Positions 52,194 through 61,451 of a DNA stretch of 64,000 bases are shown here, piece after piece; within the stretch, counting starts at the first letter, position 1, and every line of letters begins with the position of its first letter. The position numbers were made by a program, and so were the translations under genes. Origin of the DNA: Sodalis sp. dw_96 (GTDB lineage Bacteria; Pseudomonadota; Gammaproteobacteria; Enterobacterales; Enterobacteriaceae); contig NZ_JAAVUT010000022.1 of NCBI RefSeq assembly GCF_018449575.1, forward strand, positions 21,851-85,850, in the 5' to 3' direction. The notes beneath the pieces are model-generated. The model was given only the letters and a program-made list of their open reading frames with translations, was not told the DNA's origin and ran no database searches.

Positions 52194-52609
52194 GTAATAA
52201 AATCACCGTTATCCTGGCCGCCGTGATCGTACTGCTGCTCGGCGCCACGCTTTACCTGTCATTGCATTATTACGGCAAGTACCAGGCGCAAGTAACCGCC
52301 AACACCGTGTTGGTGCGGGAAAACAAGGCGGCTGACGCAGCCATGCAAAACCAAACCCATCTCATCACTATTTTTAATACTCTCGCCGGGACCACCATTA
52401 ATGCGCAAGCCAACAATAACGCTGCCGGCCAGGACCGGGAAGTGGTTATCCAGACGCTCATCAAGACTGAGCCGTGCGCTGGGGTTGCCGTTCCTGCTGC
52501 TGCTGGCAACGTCCTGCTCGACCACTACCACCAGCTACGTGAAAGTACCGACGATTCCCCTGCCGGCCAGCCTGACGGCTCCTTGCCCGCCGTCGCCGCC
52601 GCCAAATGA
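52190..52609 (+). CDS. Rz-like inner-membrane spanin
   Basis: 139 residues: N-terminal membrane helix (VILAAVIVLLLGATLYLSLHYY) and a periplasmic coiled stalk. The Rz1 gene lies within it in another frame, the classical Rz/Rz1 nesting. The spanin pair fuses inner and outer membrane in the last step of lysis. Start at the ATG at 52190, coupled to the small upstream ORF. Confidence 0.83.
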   Translation: MSNKITVILAAVIVLLLGATLYLSLHYYGKYQAQVTANTVLVRENKAADAAMQNQTHLITIFNTLAGTTINAQANNNAAGQDREVVIQTLIKTEPCAGVAVPAAAGNVLLDHYHQLRESTDDSPAGQPDGSLPAVAAAK

Positions 52610-52724
52610 CCCTTTGACCTACGGCGCCGCGTTGGCCTGGGACGAACTGCTGCTCACCGACCTGCAAAATTGCAATGAGCAGTTATCCGCTATCCGGCAA
52701 ATCGAAATCGAGAGACAGAAATAG
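52401..52724 (+). CDS. Rz1-like outer-membrane lipoprotein spanin
   Basis: In another frame inside and beyond Rz. It has a lipoprotein signal LGLPFLLLLATSC and then a Pro-rich region (VPTIPLPASLTAPCPPSPPPNDP), typical of o-spanins, and a C-terminal helix. The only in-frame ATG (52401) gives a long basic n-region of about 27 residues; a non-ATG start closer to the helix is possible. Confidence 0.8.
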   Translation: MRKPTITLPARTGKWLSRRSSRLSRALGLPFLLLLATSCSTTTTSYVKVPTIPLPASLTAPCPPSPPPNDPLTYGAALAWDELLLTDLQNCNEQLSAIRQIEIERQK

Positions 52725-52840
52725 GGCCCCGCAGGCCGGCTTTGGCCGGACAAATGGGGAGAAATGAGAGCGAAACCGAACCATTTATATCCAACACATC
52801 CGCAGCGTGAAAGGTGACGGGTATACAGGAGGTAGAACCA

Positions 52841-53389
52841 TTGGGCAACAACAGCAGTACCGAAAGCGGCTGGTTGGTGCCGCTGGGCAGCGGCCCCGAT
52901 TATGACTCAACCCTTGAAACCCAGTTAAGCAGCTGGGTGATGGGTCTCACGGGGCTGGCGGACGGGTATGTGGTTTCCCGCTGGCAGCCCAATCAAGCGC
53001 CGGCGTTCCCGGCGGATACCGACTGGTGCGCGTTCGGCATTTCTGACATTAGCCAGGACGACAGCCAGGCGTTCGTTTCCCAGACTGACAGCAGTACACA
53101 GCTGTGGCGGCATGAAGTGATAAGCCTCCAGACATCGTTTTACGGGCCGGGCGGTCAGCAGCTGATTAGCCAGTTCCGCGACGGTATGGCGGTGAATCAG
53201 AATAACGACGAACTCAATGCACAAGGCCTGTCATTAACCGATTACAGCGCCATCAAATCCAACCCGGAACTTATCGATACACAGTGGACGCGCCGTTATG
53301 ACATGACGGTGCGCCTGCGTCGCAAGGTCGTACGAGAATACGGCGTTAATTCGCTGGTGGACACACCAGTATCATTCTTTGGAGAATAA
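52841..53389 (+). CDS. Phage neck/tail-terminator-like protein
   Basis: 182 residues resembling the phage neck terminator (gp12-like, LIC_12616) proteins: PDYDSTLETQLSSWVMGLTGL, DTDWCAFGIS, STQLWRHEVISLQTSFYGPGG and YDMTVRLRRKVVREYGVNSL. It caps the finished tail. The start is a TTG at 52841, eight bases after a perfect AGGAGG; the GTG at 52814 has no such site. First structural gene after the lysis cassette, with no head genes before it. Confidence 0.75.
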   Translation: MGNNSSTESGWLVPLGSGPDYDSTLETQLSSWVMGLTGLADGYVVSRWQPNQAPAFPADTDWCAFGISDISQDDSQAFVSQTDSSTQLWRHEVISLQTSFYGPGGQQLISQFRDGMAVNQNNDELNAQGLSLTDYSAIKSNPELIDTQWTRRYDMTVRLRRKVVREYGVNSLVDTPVSFFGE

Positions 53390-53392
53390 CTT

Positions 53393-54538
53393 ATGGCACA
53401 GGGATTACCTGTATCTAACGTGGTCAACGTTGATATCATTATGTCGCCCACAGCGGCATCCGGCCGCAACTTCGGCGCGTTGCTTATCCTCGGCACCTCG
53501 ACCGTTATACCTATAACCGAGCGTCTGCGCCTGTATGCCGGCATTGAAGATATCGGAACGGATTTCGGCGTTGGCAGCCCGGAATATGAAGCGGCGTCGA
53601 TTTTCTTTTCCCAGTCGCCGACTCCCACCCAGGTTTATATCGGCCGCTGGGCCAAAACCCTGGCTACCGGGGAAACCGGCACGGCCGAAACCCTGGCCAC
53701 GGCGGTGAATGCCTGCCTGGAATATACCAATTGGTATGGTCTGGCGCTGGCGGACGATGCGGATCTCGTCGATGCGGATGTTATCAGCGTCGCCGCCGCC
53801 ATCGAGGCCTCCTCTCTTAGCCATATTTTTGCCGTCACCACCGGCGACGTCGCTACTCTGAGCGCGACTTCCAGCGCCGATCTGGCCGCTAAGCTCAAGG
53901 CCGCTTCTTACAGCCGCACCTTCGTGCAGTATTCCACCTCGAGCAAATACGCCGCGCTGTCGGCGTTTGGCCGAGCGTTTACCGTGGATTTCACCGGCAG
54001 CAACACCACCATTACGCTGAAATTCAAAACCGAACCGGGCGTCACCTACGAAACCCTCACCCTGTCCCAGGCGGCGGCGGTGGACGGCAAGAACGCCAAC
54101 GTCTATGTCTACTACGCCAATGACACGGCGATTTTGCAACAGGGCGTCATGGCCAACGGCGACTTCTTCGATGAACGCCAGGGACTGGACTGGTTGCAAA
54201 ACTACGTCCAAACCAATCTCTACAATCTGCTTTACACCTCCACCACCAAAATCCCGCAAACCGATGCCGGGGTCACGCGTCTGCTCACCAACGTTGAGGC
54301 TTCCATGGATCAGTCGGTTACCAACGGTCTGGTGGCGCCGGGGGTATGGAATGGCGGCGATATCGGTCAACTGACGGCGGGGGACACCCTCACCAAAGGT
54401 TACTACGTCTATGCGGCACCCATCGCCAATCAGGCGCAGGCCGACCGCGAGGCCCGCAAGGCGCCGCTTATCCAAGTGGCCTGCAAGCTGGCGGGTGCGG
54501 TGCATTATGCCGATGTTCAAATCAATGTGGTTCGTTAA
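53393..54538 (+). CDS. Contractile tail sheath protein (DUF3383 family)
   Basis: 381 residues of the DUF3383 sheath family: [23 protein letters not shown] at the start, [16 protein letters not shown], and the C-terminal [28 protein letters not shown] end (reads [27 protein letters not shown]). It contracts to drive the tube through the target envelope, showing that the tail is of the contractile (myovirus/R-type) kind. GGAG precedes the ATG. Directly followed by the tube gene. Confidence 0.9.
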   Translation: MAQGLPVSNVVNVDIIMSPTAASGRNFGALLILGTSTVIPITERLRLYAGIEDIGTDFGVGSPEYEAASIFFSQSPTPTQVYIGRWAKTLATGETGTAETLATAVNACLEYTNWYGLALADDADLVDADVISVAAAIEASSLSHIFAVTTGDVATLSATSSADLAAKLKAASYSRTFVQYSTSSKYAALSAFGRAFTVDFTGSNTTITLKFKTEPGVTYETLTLSQAAAVDGKNANVYVYYANDTAILQQGVMANGDFFDERQGLDWLQNYVQTNLYNLLYTSTTKIPQTDAGVTRLLTNVEASMDQSVTNGLVAPGVWNGGDIGQLTAGDTLTKGYYVYAAPIANQAQADREARKAPLIQVACKLAGAVHYADVQINVVR

Positions 54539-54548
54539 GGAGTAATTC

Positions 54549-54989
54549 ATGGCAACTTATAGTTTTTCCGATGTCAGCGCATCTTTGTCCGGCCTGACCG
54601 GCGTTATCGATTTGGGCTACGGCTCGGCCAACTCCACGGAAGGCATCACGGTAACCATGCCCGCCGCCGTGAATACCGTCACTATCGGCGCCGACGGTGA
54701 AATCATGCACAGCCTGAGCCCGAATAAATCCGGCACCATTACGGTAACGTTGCTGAAAACCTCGCCGGTGAACAAAAAACTGTCCCTGGCCTATAACGCC
54801 CAGTCCTTATCCTCCGCGGCCTGGGGCAATAACGTTATCGTCCTGCGCAACCAGGCCTCCGGCGATATCACCACCGCCCGCTCCGTGGCTTTTAGCGGCG
54901 TGCCCAACAACACCAACGCGACGGACGGCGGCACCATGGCCTGGACATTCGCCTGCGGCAAGATAGACCAGGTGCTCGGGGAGTTCTAA
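54549..54989 (+). CDS. Tail tube protein (DUF3277 family)
   Basis: 146 residues, beta-rich (SFSDVSASLSGLTGVIDLGYGS, EIMHSLSPNKSGTITVTLLKTSPVNKKL, AFSGVPNNTNATDGGTMAWTFACGKID). The DUF3277 family always follows a DUF3383 sheath gene and forms the inner tube. Stop-to-start distance from the sheath gene is 10 bp, with AAGGAG before the ATG. Confidence 0.87.
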   Translation: MATYSFSDVSASLSGLTGVIDLGYGSANSTEGITVTMPAAVNTVTIGADGEIMHSLSPNKSGTITVTLLKTSPVNKKLSLAYNAQSLSSAAWGNNVIVLRNQASGDITTARSVAFSGVPNNTNATDGGTMAWTFACGKIDQVLGEF

Positions 54990-54992
54990 ACA

Positions 54993-55397
54993 ATGGAATT
55001 TGAACTGAAAGGCAATCAGTACCGCACGTCCACCCTGGGCGTGTTCGATCAGCTTAAGGTATCCCGCAAATTATTGCCGGTGATAGCGGACATGCTGGGA
55101 GAACTGAAAAACGGTGAATCCAGCCTGCTGGACGCCTTGCCGAAAATCGCTCAAACCATTGCCGCCCTGAAAGACGAAGACTGCGACGCCATCATGTTCC
55201 CCTGCCTGGCGGTTGCCAGGCGTAAACAAGGAACCCATTGGGCACAGGTGTTCGACCGTTCGTCGGATACCCTGATGTTTGATGACCTGGAGCTGATGGA
55301 TGTGCTGCATATCGTCGCTAACGTGGTGGGGGAATCGCTGGGAAATTTTTTTCACGATCTCCCCGGCAGCGTGACGGCGGACCCGTCGCCGCTATAA
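54993..55397 (+). CDS. Tail assembly chaperone
   Basis: 134 residues between tube and tape-measure genes, the place of the gpG-type chaperone: FELKGNQYRTSTLGVFDQLKVSRKLLPVIADML, then a helical DDLELMDVLHIVANVVGESLGNFFHDL. A run of seven T (55346-55352) near its end allows a -1 frameshift into the next frame, giving a longer product. It keeps the tape measure soluble until tube assembly. Confidence 0.82.
   Translation: MEFELKGNQYRTSTLGVFDQLKVSRKLLPVIADMLGELKNGESSLLDALPKIAQTIAALKDEDCDAIMFPCLAVARRKQGTHWAQVFDRSSDTLMFDDLELMDVLHIVANVVGESLGNFFHDLPGSVTADPSPL
55346..55352 (+). promoter_or_regulatory. Candidate -1 ribosomal frameshift site
   Basis: T TTT TTT heptamer in codons AAT TTT TTT CAC of the chaperone gene. 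A slip of one base back leads into an open -1 frame up to 55585. A 10-bp hairpin (55414-55440) lies about 60 bases downstream, further away than usual. Confidence 0.65.
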
Positions 55398-55585
55398 CGC
55401 TGGACAGCCTGCCGGGCGGAGAAGAGTTTATTCTCCGCCCTGTCAAGGCGGGACTGACCACCATGGGTGAGATCAAAAGCGGCGCCATTGATCTGTGCGA
55501 TATCGCCATGTTGAACGATTATCTCGATTTGGTGGAAGACAATAATGCGCGGATAGCGCGCTGGAGGCAGGCAAATGAACGCTGA
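55353..55585 (+). CDS. C-terminal extension of the tail chaperone (-1 frame)
   Basis: In the -1 frame the code is open from before the T-run to the TGA at 55583-55585, overlapping the tape-measure start (55575). It encodes EEFILRPVKAGLTTMGEIKSGAIDLCDIAMLNDYLDLVEDNNARIARW, matching the short phage proteins that normally follow the chaperone gene. There is no start codon with a ribosome-binding site at the expected place (before FILRPV), so production as a G-GT-type fusion is the best reading. Confidence 0.68.
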
Positions 55586-57224
55586 AATCATCAAGGATTT
55601 TTTGGCCGGCCTGGGGTTTCAACAGAATGCCGATGAGAGTCTGGATACCCTCGGATCCACGATAACCCTCAATATAACCAATCTTGTCCGGGCTGCCGAT
55701 GCAACCGTGCTCTCAATGGGAACTTTTATCGGGCGCCTGGCCAATGGATTGGACAGTTTTTCCACACCCCCCCTCGGGGGGGCTTTTAGCGCTAATGCCG
55801 CTTCAACGGCGACGGGCGCGGCCACGTCTTTAACCGGCTTGGCCAGTTTGACCGGCACGCTGGCGGGATTGAACCGGGCTTTGCAGGCACCGTCGTTTCA
55901 GGCGACAACCGTGCTGACGCCGTTGGCCACCGCACTGGCGCCGACACTGTCCCTTGTGCAGGGTAGCGGGTTATCCGATGCGGCAAATCAAATCGACACG
56001 GGCAGTTGGGGGGCGGTTATTACTAAGGCGGGGACATCGTTATCGGGCCTGTTAAACAAGGTTGGGGCCAGATCGCCGCAGTCTGCTGGGGGGAGTGCGG
56101 CAGCGGATCGGCGACCGACCGGCATGAGCCGCACGAGTCGCCCTTTGGCCGGGTATTCCCGCTATCAGGTTTTGTTCGGCGGCCGCAACATGGCGCTGAA
56201 TACCGGCAATGATAACGGCATGGGTGACGGAGTCCAGACGGTGCGGAATGGTACATCGTCCCCCTCATGGGCTGAAGCTTTAGGGGGCAACGGGACTGCG
56301 ATGGTCCGAAATAATACCTCGGATGTCGCCGGAGTTATTTTTCACGTCGGCGATAAGTCTGTTGTCGTTGCCAAAAATGCGCTGAGTACCGCCGCCGATG
56401 CTGAACAAACTGCCGCCGGATTTTCCGCGATGCGTAATAGCCTTATCAATACCGTTAAGGGGCTGGTTGGAACCCTGAGATGGCCTCTGCCTTTTGGGGA
56501 TAGCACCAAGAAAACCAACGGCGGTTCCGCCAAACCCGCCAACGGTTCCGGGGCCGCGGGGAATGACACATCCAACGCGGATAACAATTCGACGTCGTCC
56601 GTCACAGCCACGGATATTGAGCAAAACAGCGCCCTTAACGCCCTTGGCTCTCCGCCGCGACCCGGCAATCAGCCTGATAGCGCCACCCAGCCCGCGGCGA
56701 GCGGCGAGGGCGGCATCGCGTCTTTACAGACCCTGCTTGACGGCGTCGGCGCGACGTTGCGCCGGTTGACGGACTTCCCACACGCGGGCCGGGATATGAG
56801 CGGCGGTGCGAAAGGAAACCTGAACAATTCCATGTCCGAGGATGGCAGGCAGGCGACTTTCAACAATTCCATGGCAGGCGATGGCGGACAATCGATCTTA
56901 CACAGCGCCGGAACCGGCGACGCCCTGGGCAACCTCGCCAAAGGATTCAACGTTAATCCGACGGCATTGCTGAATATCGCCGCTCCCCGGCTCTCGGCAT
57001 CCCTGACGGAGGGAACGGGGCAATGGGAACCGGGCGGGAACCCCTATGCCAATGAACCGATGGGGAGCGCCGGCGCGGCGGCGGGGGCCACTACCCTGAA
57101 CCAGACCACCAATATTACGGTCAACGGCGCCGCCGCGCCCAGCGAGACGGCCAATAACATCGCGGATCGGCAAATCAGCGTCAACGCGACCCTGACCCAA
57201 CTACTTTCTCCAAAGGCGCGATAA
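55575..57224 (+). CDS. Tail tape measure protein
   Basis: 549 residues, Ala/Gly/Ser/Thr-rich with low complexity and a helical start (EIIKDFLAGLGFQQNADESLDTLGS). The conserved C-terminus reads LNQTTNITVNGAAAPSETANNIADRQISVNATLTQLLSP, as in tape measures of DUF3383-type tails. At about 1.5 angstrom per residue it would set a tail of roughly 80 nm, a rule-of-thumb estimate. The middle varies and contains repeated FNNSMAGDGGQ/LNNSMSEDGRQ-like stretches. Confidence 0.83.
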   Translation: MNAEIIKDFLAGLGFQQNADESLDTLGSTITLNITNLVRAADATVLSMGTFIGRLANGLDSFSTPPLGGAFSANAASTATGAATSLTGLASLTGTLAGLNRALQAPSFQATTVLTPLATALAPTLSLVQGSGLSDAANQIDTGSWGAVITKAGTSLSGLLNKVGARSPQSAGGSAAADRRPTGMSRTSRPLAGYSRYQVLFGGRNMALNTGNDNGMGDGVQTVRNGTSSPSWAEALGGNGTAMVRNNTSDVAGVIFHVGDKSVVVAKNALSTAADAEQTAAGFSAMRNSLINTVKGLVGTLRWPLPFGDSTKKTNGGSAKPANGSGAAGNDTSNADNNSTSSVTATDIEQNSALNALGSPPRPGNQPDSATQPAASGEGGIASLQTLLDGVGATLRRLTDFPHAGRDMSGGAKGNLNNSMSEDGRQATFNNSMAGDGGQSILHSAGTGDALGNLAKGFNVNPTALLNIAAPRLSASLTEGTGQWEPGGNPYANEPMGSAGAAAGATTLNQTTNITVNGAAAPSETANNIADRQISVNATLTQLLSPKAR

Positions 57225-57824
57225 ATGGATATTCTTTCTGCCCTGTTCCAGCAAAACTCGCGGCATTTCGGCCAGGGAACGACGCTGCTTATTCCAAGCG
57301 TAGTGGTGTCGGAAGATCATAAGGATAACCTGACCGTCACGGCGTTTCCGGTGGAGAACGGCGCCACCATCAGCGACCACGCCTATATGCCGCCGGCGAC
57401 GGTTACCATGATCCTGGGCTTTGCCGGCGGCGGCACGTTACTTGATCAGTACATCATCAGCGCGATAAAAGAAAATTATAACCAAACGACGCCCCTTCAG
57501 CTCAGTCCGCAGGACACCTATAAAAGCATACTGGCTTTGCAGTCCAATCGAACGCTCATCAATGTCACTACCGGCAAGCGGCAATATTCCAATATGCTGA
57601 TTACGACTATTGAGGTGAATACCGATGCCACCAAGGAATACGTACTTTACTGCACACTGACCATGACCCAGGTTGTTATCACCTCTACCCGAACAACCCA
57701 GGCGGCCCAGCCAGTGAATATGGCCAACGGTTTAAGCACCGCGGCGGTGGTCAACACCGGCCAAAAGGCGCCCACTGTTCCCGGTAATCCCGCCGTGACG
57801 GCGAACAAAGCCGCCGCCGGCTGA
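57225..57824 (+). CDS. Baseplate/tail protein, Dit-like
   Basis: 199 residues: VVVSEDHKDNLTVTAFPVENGATISDHAYMPPATVTMILGF is the typical N-terminal beta-sandwich of Dit-like baseplate proteins, followed by SPQDTYKSILALQSNRTLINVTTGKRQYSNMLITTIEVNTD. It joins the tube to the baseplate. Start directly after the tape-measure stop. Confidence 0.8.
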   Translation: MDILSALFQQNSRHFGQGTTLLIPSVVVSEDHKDNLTVTAFPVENGATISDHAYMPPATVTMILGFAGGGTLLDQYIISAIKENYNQTTPLQLSPQDTYKSILALQSNRTLINVTTGKRQYSNMLITTIEVNTDATKEYVLYCTLTMTQVVITSTRTTQAAQPVNMANGLSTAAVVNTGQKAPTVPGNPAVTANKAAAG

Positions 57825-57869
57825 TTATCAGTCCTTGGCATTCATATCAATACTATTCGGTGGTGCATT

Positions 57870-58184
57870 ATGGCTATCCAAGAAATACCCCTCACGGCGG
57901 ATAATCAGACTTTTTTTATCAAGCTGGCGGGGACCTTATACAAAATGACGTTACTGTGGCGGGACAGCGCCGGCTGGATATTGGATATCGCCGACTCCGC
58001 GGGTAATGCATTGATTCAAGGCATTCCGCTGGTGATCAACGTCGATTTATTGGCGCAATACGCCTACCTGGGTTTCAACGGCCAGCTGATGGTGATGCTG
58101 GATGACGATGACCAGCTTCTGCCGACGTCAACCGATTTGGGCAACAGCAGCCATGTCTATTTTATTAGCGCGTCATCATCTTGA
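57870..58184 (+). CDS. Baseplate plug-like protein
   Basis: 104 residues, all-beta (AIQEIPLTADNQTFFIKLAGTLYKMTLLWRD, GWILDIADSAGNALIQGIPLV, LGNSSHVYFIS). Matches the small baseplate plug family found between the Dit-like and hub genes of DUF3383-type tails. Followed by a terminator hairpin. Confidence 0.78.
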   Translation: MAIQEIPLTADNQTFFIKLAGTLYKMTLLWRDSAGWILDIADSAGNALIQGIPLVINVDLLAQYAYLGFNGQLMVMLDDDDQLLPTSTDLGNSSHVYFISASSS

Positions 58185-58217
58185 TGTGCATTCCCATGGC
58201 CCATGAATTTATAAACG

Positions 58218-58242
58218 AACCTCGCCCCGGCGAGGTTTTTTT
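58218..58242 (+). terminator. Rho-independent terminator within the tail operon
   Basis: AACCTCGC / GCGAGGTT-type stem (seven to eight pairs) followed by seven T. It lies between plug and hub genes; the GGAGG of the hub gene follows at once. The downstream genes need antitermination or their own promoter. Confidence 0.82.
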
Positions 58243-58253
58243 ATGGAGGCAAT

Positions 58254-59246
58254 ATGAGCGATAACTGGCTAAGAGCCTGCACGCTATTGATAACGGCGCC
58301 AGGCGGCCGCACGTTGGATTTATCCAATTTAAGATGTGTGTTCACGCTGCAAGCGTGGGAAATATCTCAATGGCGCAACGCCGTATTCAAGATCTACAAT
58401 TTGTCCGACGATACCGCCAATGCCATTCAGGCTGGTGAATTCGCCACTATTCAACTTATCGCCGGCTATCAGGGCCATTCCGGTATCTTGTTTGACGGCA
58501 AAATCCGCTATTCCAGCAGAAGCCTGGAAAACAAAACCGACACGGTGGTCACCATTCAGGCGCGGGATTGCCACGATGCCATGGTTTACGCCACCATTAA
58601 CCTGACTATGGGCAAAGGCTATGACGCCGCGCTGGTGGATGCCGCCTTAATGAAGACCTATAAGCCTTTCGGCGTGACCCAAGGCATGACGGCGAAAATG
58701 CCTGACACCAAATTTCCCCGGTCAAAGGCTTTTTACGGGCATTCCAATGATTATCAAACCCAACTGGGTCAACAATGCCAATTCAATTGGCAATTTATCA
58801 ATGGCCAGCGGGTATCAATGCCTGACCACACCTATTTTAACAACGTAATTGTATTAAACAGCCGGACGGGGCTGCTGGGCGTGCCCACGCAAACCATTAA
58901 GGACGGGGCCATGATTCGATGCCTGATAAACCCCAATATCCAGTGGAACAGCCTGATTCAAGTGGATTTTCAAACGGCCAGGGAGGCGAATTTCAACGAT
59001 ATCAATTTCTTCGACGCGAAAAAACCGTCCCCCGATACCAAAGGTAAAGACGCCGCCGCTAGTGCTACTGCCACAGCGGACACACCGCCAAACTATGCTT
59101 CCGCATTAGCGACTACCGGCTTTTTTGTCGTGAAATCATTTACCTGCCAAGGCGATACCATGGGTGACGATTGGTATATGGATTTGACCTGCACCGCGCG
59201 CAACGACCTGGTGGAGCTTATCACCAACGATTTGAGTATATGCTGA
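58254..59246 (+). CDS. Baseplate hub protein
   Basis: 330 residues resembling the baseplate hub (gp27/gpD-like) proteins: LRCVFTLQAWEISQWRNAVFKIYNLSDDTANAIQAGEFATIQLIAGYQG and a GILFDGKIRYSSRSLENKTDTVVTIQARDC block, then a variable Ala/Thr-rich linker and a C-terminal VKSFTCQGDTMGDDWYMDLTC strand pair. GGAGG precedes the ATG. Its stop overlaps the spike gene start (TGATG). Confidence 0.82.
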   Translation: MSDNWLRACTLLITAPGGRTLDLSNLRCVFTLQAWEISQWRNAVFKIYNLSDDTANAIQAGEFATIQLIAGYQGHSGILFDGKIRYSSRSLENKTDTVVTIQARDCHDAMVYATINLTMGKGYDAALVDAALMKTYKPFGVTQGMTAKMPDTKFPRSKAFYGHSNDYQTQLGQQCQFNWQFINGQRVSMPDHTYFNNVIVLNSRTGLLGVPTQTIKDGAMIRCLINPNIQWNSLIQVDFQTAREANFNDINFFDAKKPSPDTKGKDAAASATATADTPPNYASALATTGFFVVKSFTCQGDTMGDDWYMDLTCTARNDLVELITNDLSIC

Positions 59247-59902
59247 TGACGATTCCCGTTAATGAACAAACCGGCGAGATTGACCAGTTACTGGAAGCCC
59301 ATGGCGATAATCTCTCCACCAACCTGCGGGTGGCCATGCCCGGCATTATCAAGTCCTTCGACCCGGAAACCGTCACCTGTTCGGTACAGCCGGCCATCAA
59401 AGGCGCCATCACCGATATCACCGGCAAGGTGAATTCCGTCAACCTGCCGCTGCTGGCGGATGTTCCGGTGTTATTCCCCCGGGGCGGCGGCGTCACCCTG
59501 ACGTTCCCGGTGAGAGAAGGAGATGAATGCCTGGTGGTGTTTGCCGATCGCTGCATCGATTTCTGGTGGCAGAACGGCGACCTGCAGGAACCGGTAGATC
59601 CGCGCCAGCATGATTTATCCGACGCCTTCGCCTTGATTGGCCCGCAGTCGCAAAAATATAAAATCAGCGGCATCAGCACCACCGCCACCCAACTGCGCAC
59701 CGACAGCGGCGCGTCGTTTATTGAAATCGACCGTGGCGGCAATGTCACCATCGATACGCCGCTGCTGACGGTGAACGGCCAGGTTCAAATCAACGGCGCC
59801 GTCACCTCCACCGGCGATCAGGTGGCGGCGGGCATCAGCCAGACCGGCCACGTCCACGGCGGAGTACAAAGCGGCGGCAGCAATACGGGGGCAGCAAAAT
59901 GA
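59246..59902 (+). CDS. Gp138-type membrane-puncturing spike
   Basis: 218 residues: an N-terminal OB-fold (RVAMPGIIKSFDPETVTCSVQPAIKG, LADVPVLFPRGGGVTLTFPVREGDECLVVF, FWWQNGDLQEPVDPRQHDLSDAF), then a beta-helix (GNVTIDTPLLTVNGQVQINGAV) ending in HVHGG, the His pair that binds an iron ion in the spike tip. It forms the needle that breaks the outer membrane. Start at 59246, coupled to the hub gene. Confidence 0.9.
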   Translation: MTIPVNEQTGEIDQLLEAHGDNLSTNLRVAMPGIIKSFDPETVTCSVQPAIKGAITDITGKVNSVNLPLLADVPVLFPRGGGVTLTFPVREGDECLVVFADRCIDFWWQNGDLQEPVDPRQHDLSDAFALIGPQSQKYKISGISTTATQLRTDSGASFIEIDRGGNVTIDTPLLTVNGQVQINGAVTSTGDQVAAGISQTGHVHGGVQSGGSNTGAAK

Positions 59903-60252
59903 GATACAGACGTGAAGGAACGGACGGCGATTACACCTTCGGCCAAGGGGACAATACCTTTTTAATCAATTCTCCCGAGTGCGTGGCGCAGGCCGTGGCT
60001 ACTCGTTTTGAGCTTTGGCAGGGGCAATGGTTCCTGGATACCACCGAGGGCACCCCCTATTTGCAGTCCATCTTGGGCAAGCAGCGCGCGGATATCTACA
60101 GCCTCGCGGTGCGCAACCGGATCCTGGGCACCCCGGGGGTCAATTCCATCCAGTCTTTCGACACCCATAACGACGGCAATACGCGCCGCGTCACCTTTAC
60201 CGCCGCCATCGACACCCTCTATGGGACGACCACGGTAATAAGCGAGGCATAA
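59899..60252 (+). CDS. Baseplate wedge protein, gp25/gpW-like
   Basis: 117 residues with the lysozyme-like gp25 fold signature (SPECVAQAVATRFELWQGQWFLDTTEGTPYLQSILGK, AVRNRILGTPGVNSIQSF). ATGA overlap with the spike gene and TAATG overlap with the J-like gene. Part of the sheath-to-baseplate initiation complex. Confidence 0.87.
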   Translation: MRYRREGTDGDYTFGQGDNTFLINSPECVAQAVATRFELWQGQWFLDTTEGTPYLQSILGKQRADIYSLAVRNRILGTPGVNSIQSFDTHNDGNTRRVTFTAAIDTLYGTTTVISEA

Positions 60253-61451
60253 TGGCTCTTAATCTCGACTCTCTTGGGCTGGCGGCCACCGTCACGGCCA
60301 CGGGCATCACCGCCCCCGATTACCAGACTATCCTCAACACCGTCACCGGCTATTTTCAGCAGATTTACGGCAGTGATGCCTATCTGGCCCCCGACAGCAA
60401 AGACGGCCAAATGGTGGCGCTGGTGGCATTGGCGATTCACGACGCCAATAACAGCGCCATCGCGGTGTACAACTCTTTTTCACCCGCCACCGCCGTCGGC
60501 ATCGGACTGGCCAGCAATGTGAAGATTAACGGCATCCAGCGGGCTGCCGCGGTGAATTCCACCGTGGACGTGCTGATCGCCGGCACCGCCGGCACCACCA
60601 TTACTAACGGATCGGTAAAAGACGGCAACAGCGTTATCTGGAATTTACCGGCCACGGTGGTGATTGATGTCACCGGCTCGGTTATCGTTACCGCCACCTG
60701 CGCCACCACCGGCGCTATCACCGCACTGCCCGGCACGGTCAGCCAGATCAATACGCCGACCCTGGGATGGTCTTCCGTCACCAACCCTTCAGCCGCCGCG
60801 GTGGGCAGCGCCGACGAGACCGATGCCGCCTTAAGGGCCAGGCAGGCCATCAGCGTGGCGCTGCCGTCGCTGACGCCCTTTGAAGCCATAGACGGGGCCA
60901 TCGCCAATATCAGCGGCGTCACGCGGCATGTTCTTTTCGAGAACGACACCGGCGGCACGGACGGTAACGGCCTGCCGGCGCACTCCATCTCGGCGGTGAT
61001 TGAGGGCGGCGACGCCACCACCATCGCCGATACCCTGCGCGGCAAAAAAGGGCAGGGGGTCAGCACTTACGGCACCACCAGCATCACCGTATCGGACGAG
61101 TACGGTAATCCTCAGGTCATCAGTTTTTCCAGGCCGATTGCGGTGCCGGTGTTTACCTCCCTGACCCTGACGGTATTTACCGGCTATACCTCGGTCATCG
61201 GCGACCAGATCAAGGCCGCCATCGCCGACTATATCAATTCACTATCCATCGGCAGCGACGTGTTGCTGAGCCGGGTCTATTCACCCGCCAATCTAGGCGC
61301 GGTGAGCGGCGGCGCCAGCAAATATTACGATATTATCGAGTTGTCCATCGGCACATCCGCCGCCGCCGTCGCGGCCGGCAACATTGATATCGCCTGGGAC
61401 GAATCAGCCTCCTGCAGCGTGGATGACATCCTTATCCAGGTGGCGTCATGA
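60252..61451 (+). CDS. Baseplate J-like protein
   Basis: 399 residues: ITAPDYQTILNTVTGYFQQIYGSDAYLAPDSKDGQMVALVALAIHDAN at the start and ETDAALRARQAISVALPSLTPFEAIDGAIANISGV in the middle are the hallmarks of the baseplate J/gp47 family. It forms the baseplate wedge arms that hold the fibres. Overlaps both neighbours by a few bases. Confidence 0.92.
   Translation: MALNLDSLGLAATVTATGITAPDYQTILNTVTGYFQQIYGSDAYLAPDSKDGQMVALVALAIHDANNSAIAVYNSFSPATAVGIGLASNVKINGIQRAAAVNSTVDVLIAGTAGTTITNGSVKDGNSVIWNLPATVVIDVTGSVIVTATCATTGAITALPGTVSQINTPTLGWSSVTNPSAAAVGSADETDAALRARQAISVALPSLTPFEAIDGAIANISGVTRHVLFENDTGGTDGNGLPAHSISAVIEGGDATTIADTLRGKKGQGVSTYGTTSITVSDEYGNPQVISFSRPIAVPVFTSLTLTVFTGYTSVIGDQIKAAIADYINSLSIGSDVLLSRVYSPANLGAVSGGASKYYDIIELSIGTSAAAVAAGNIDIAWDESASCSVDDILIQVAS

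Noticed and set aside
53405..54550. Long minus-strand frame opposite the sheath gene
   Set aside because: An antisense shadow of the GC-rich sheath gene; no ribosome site and the plus-strand gene is a clear family member.
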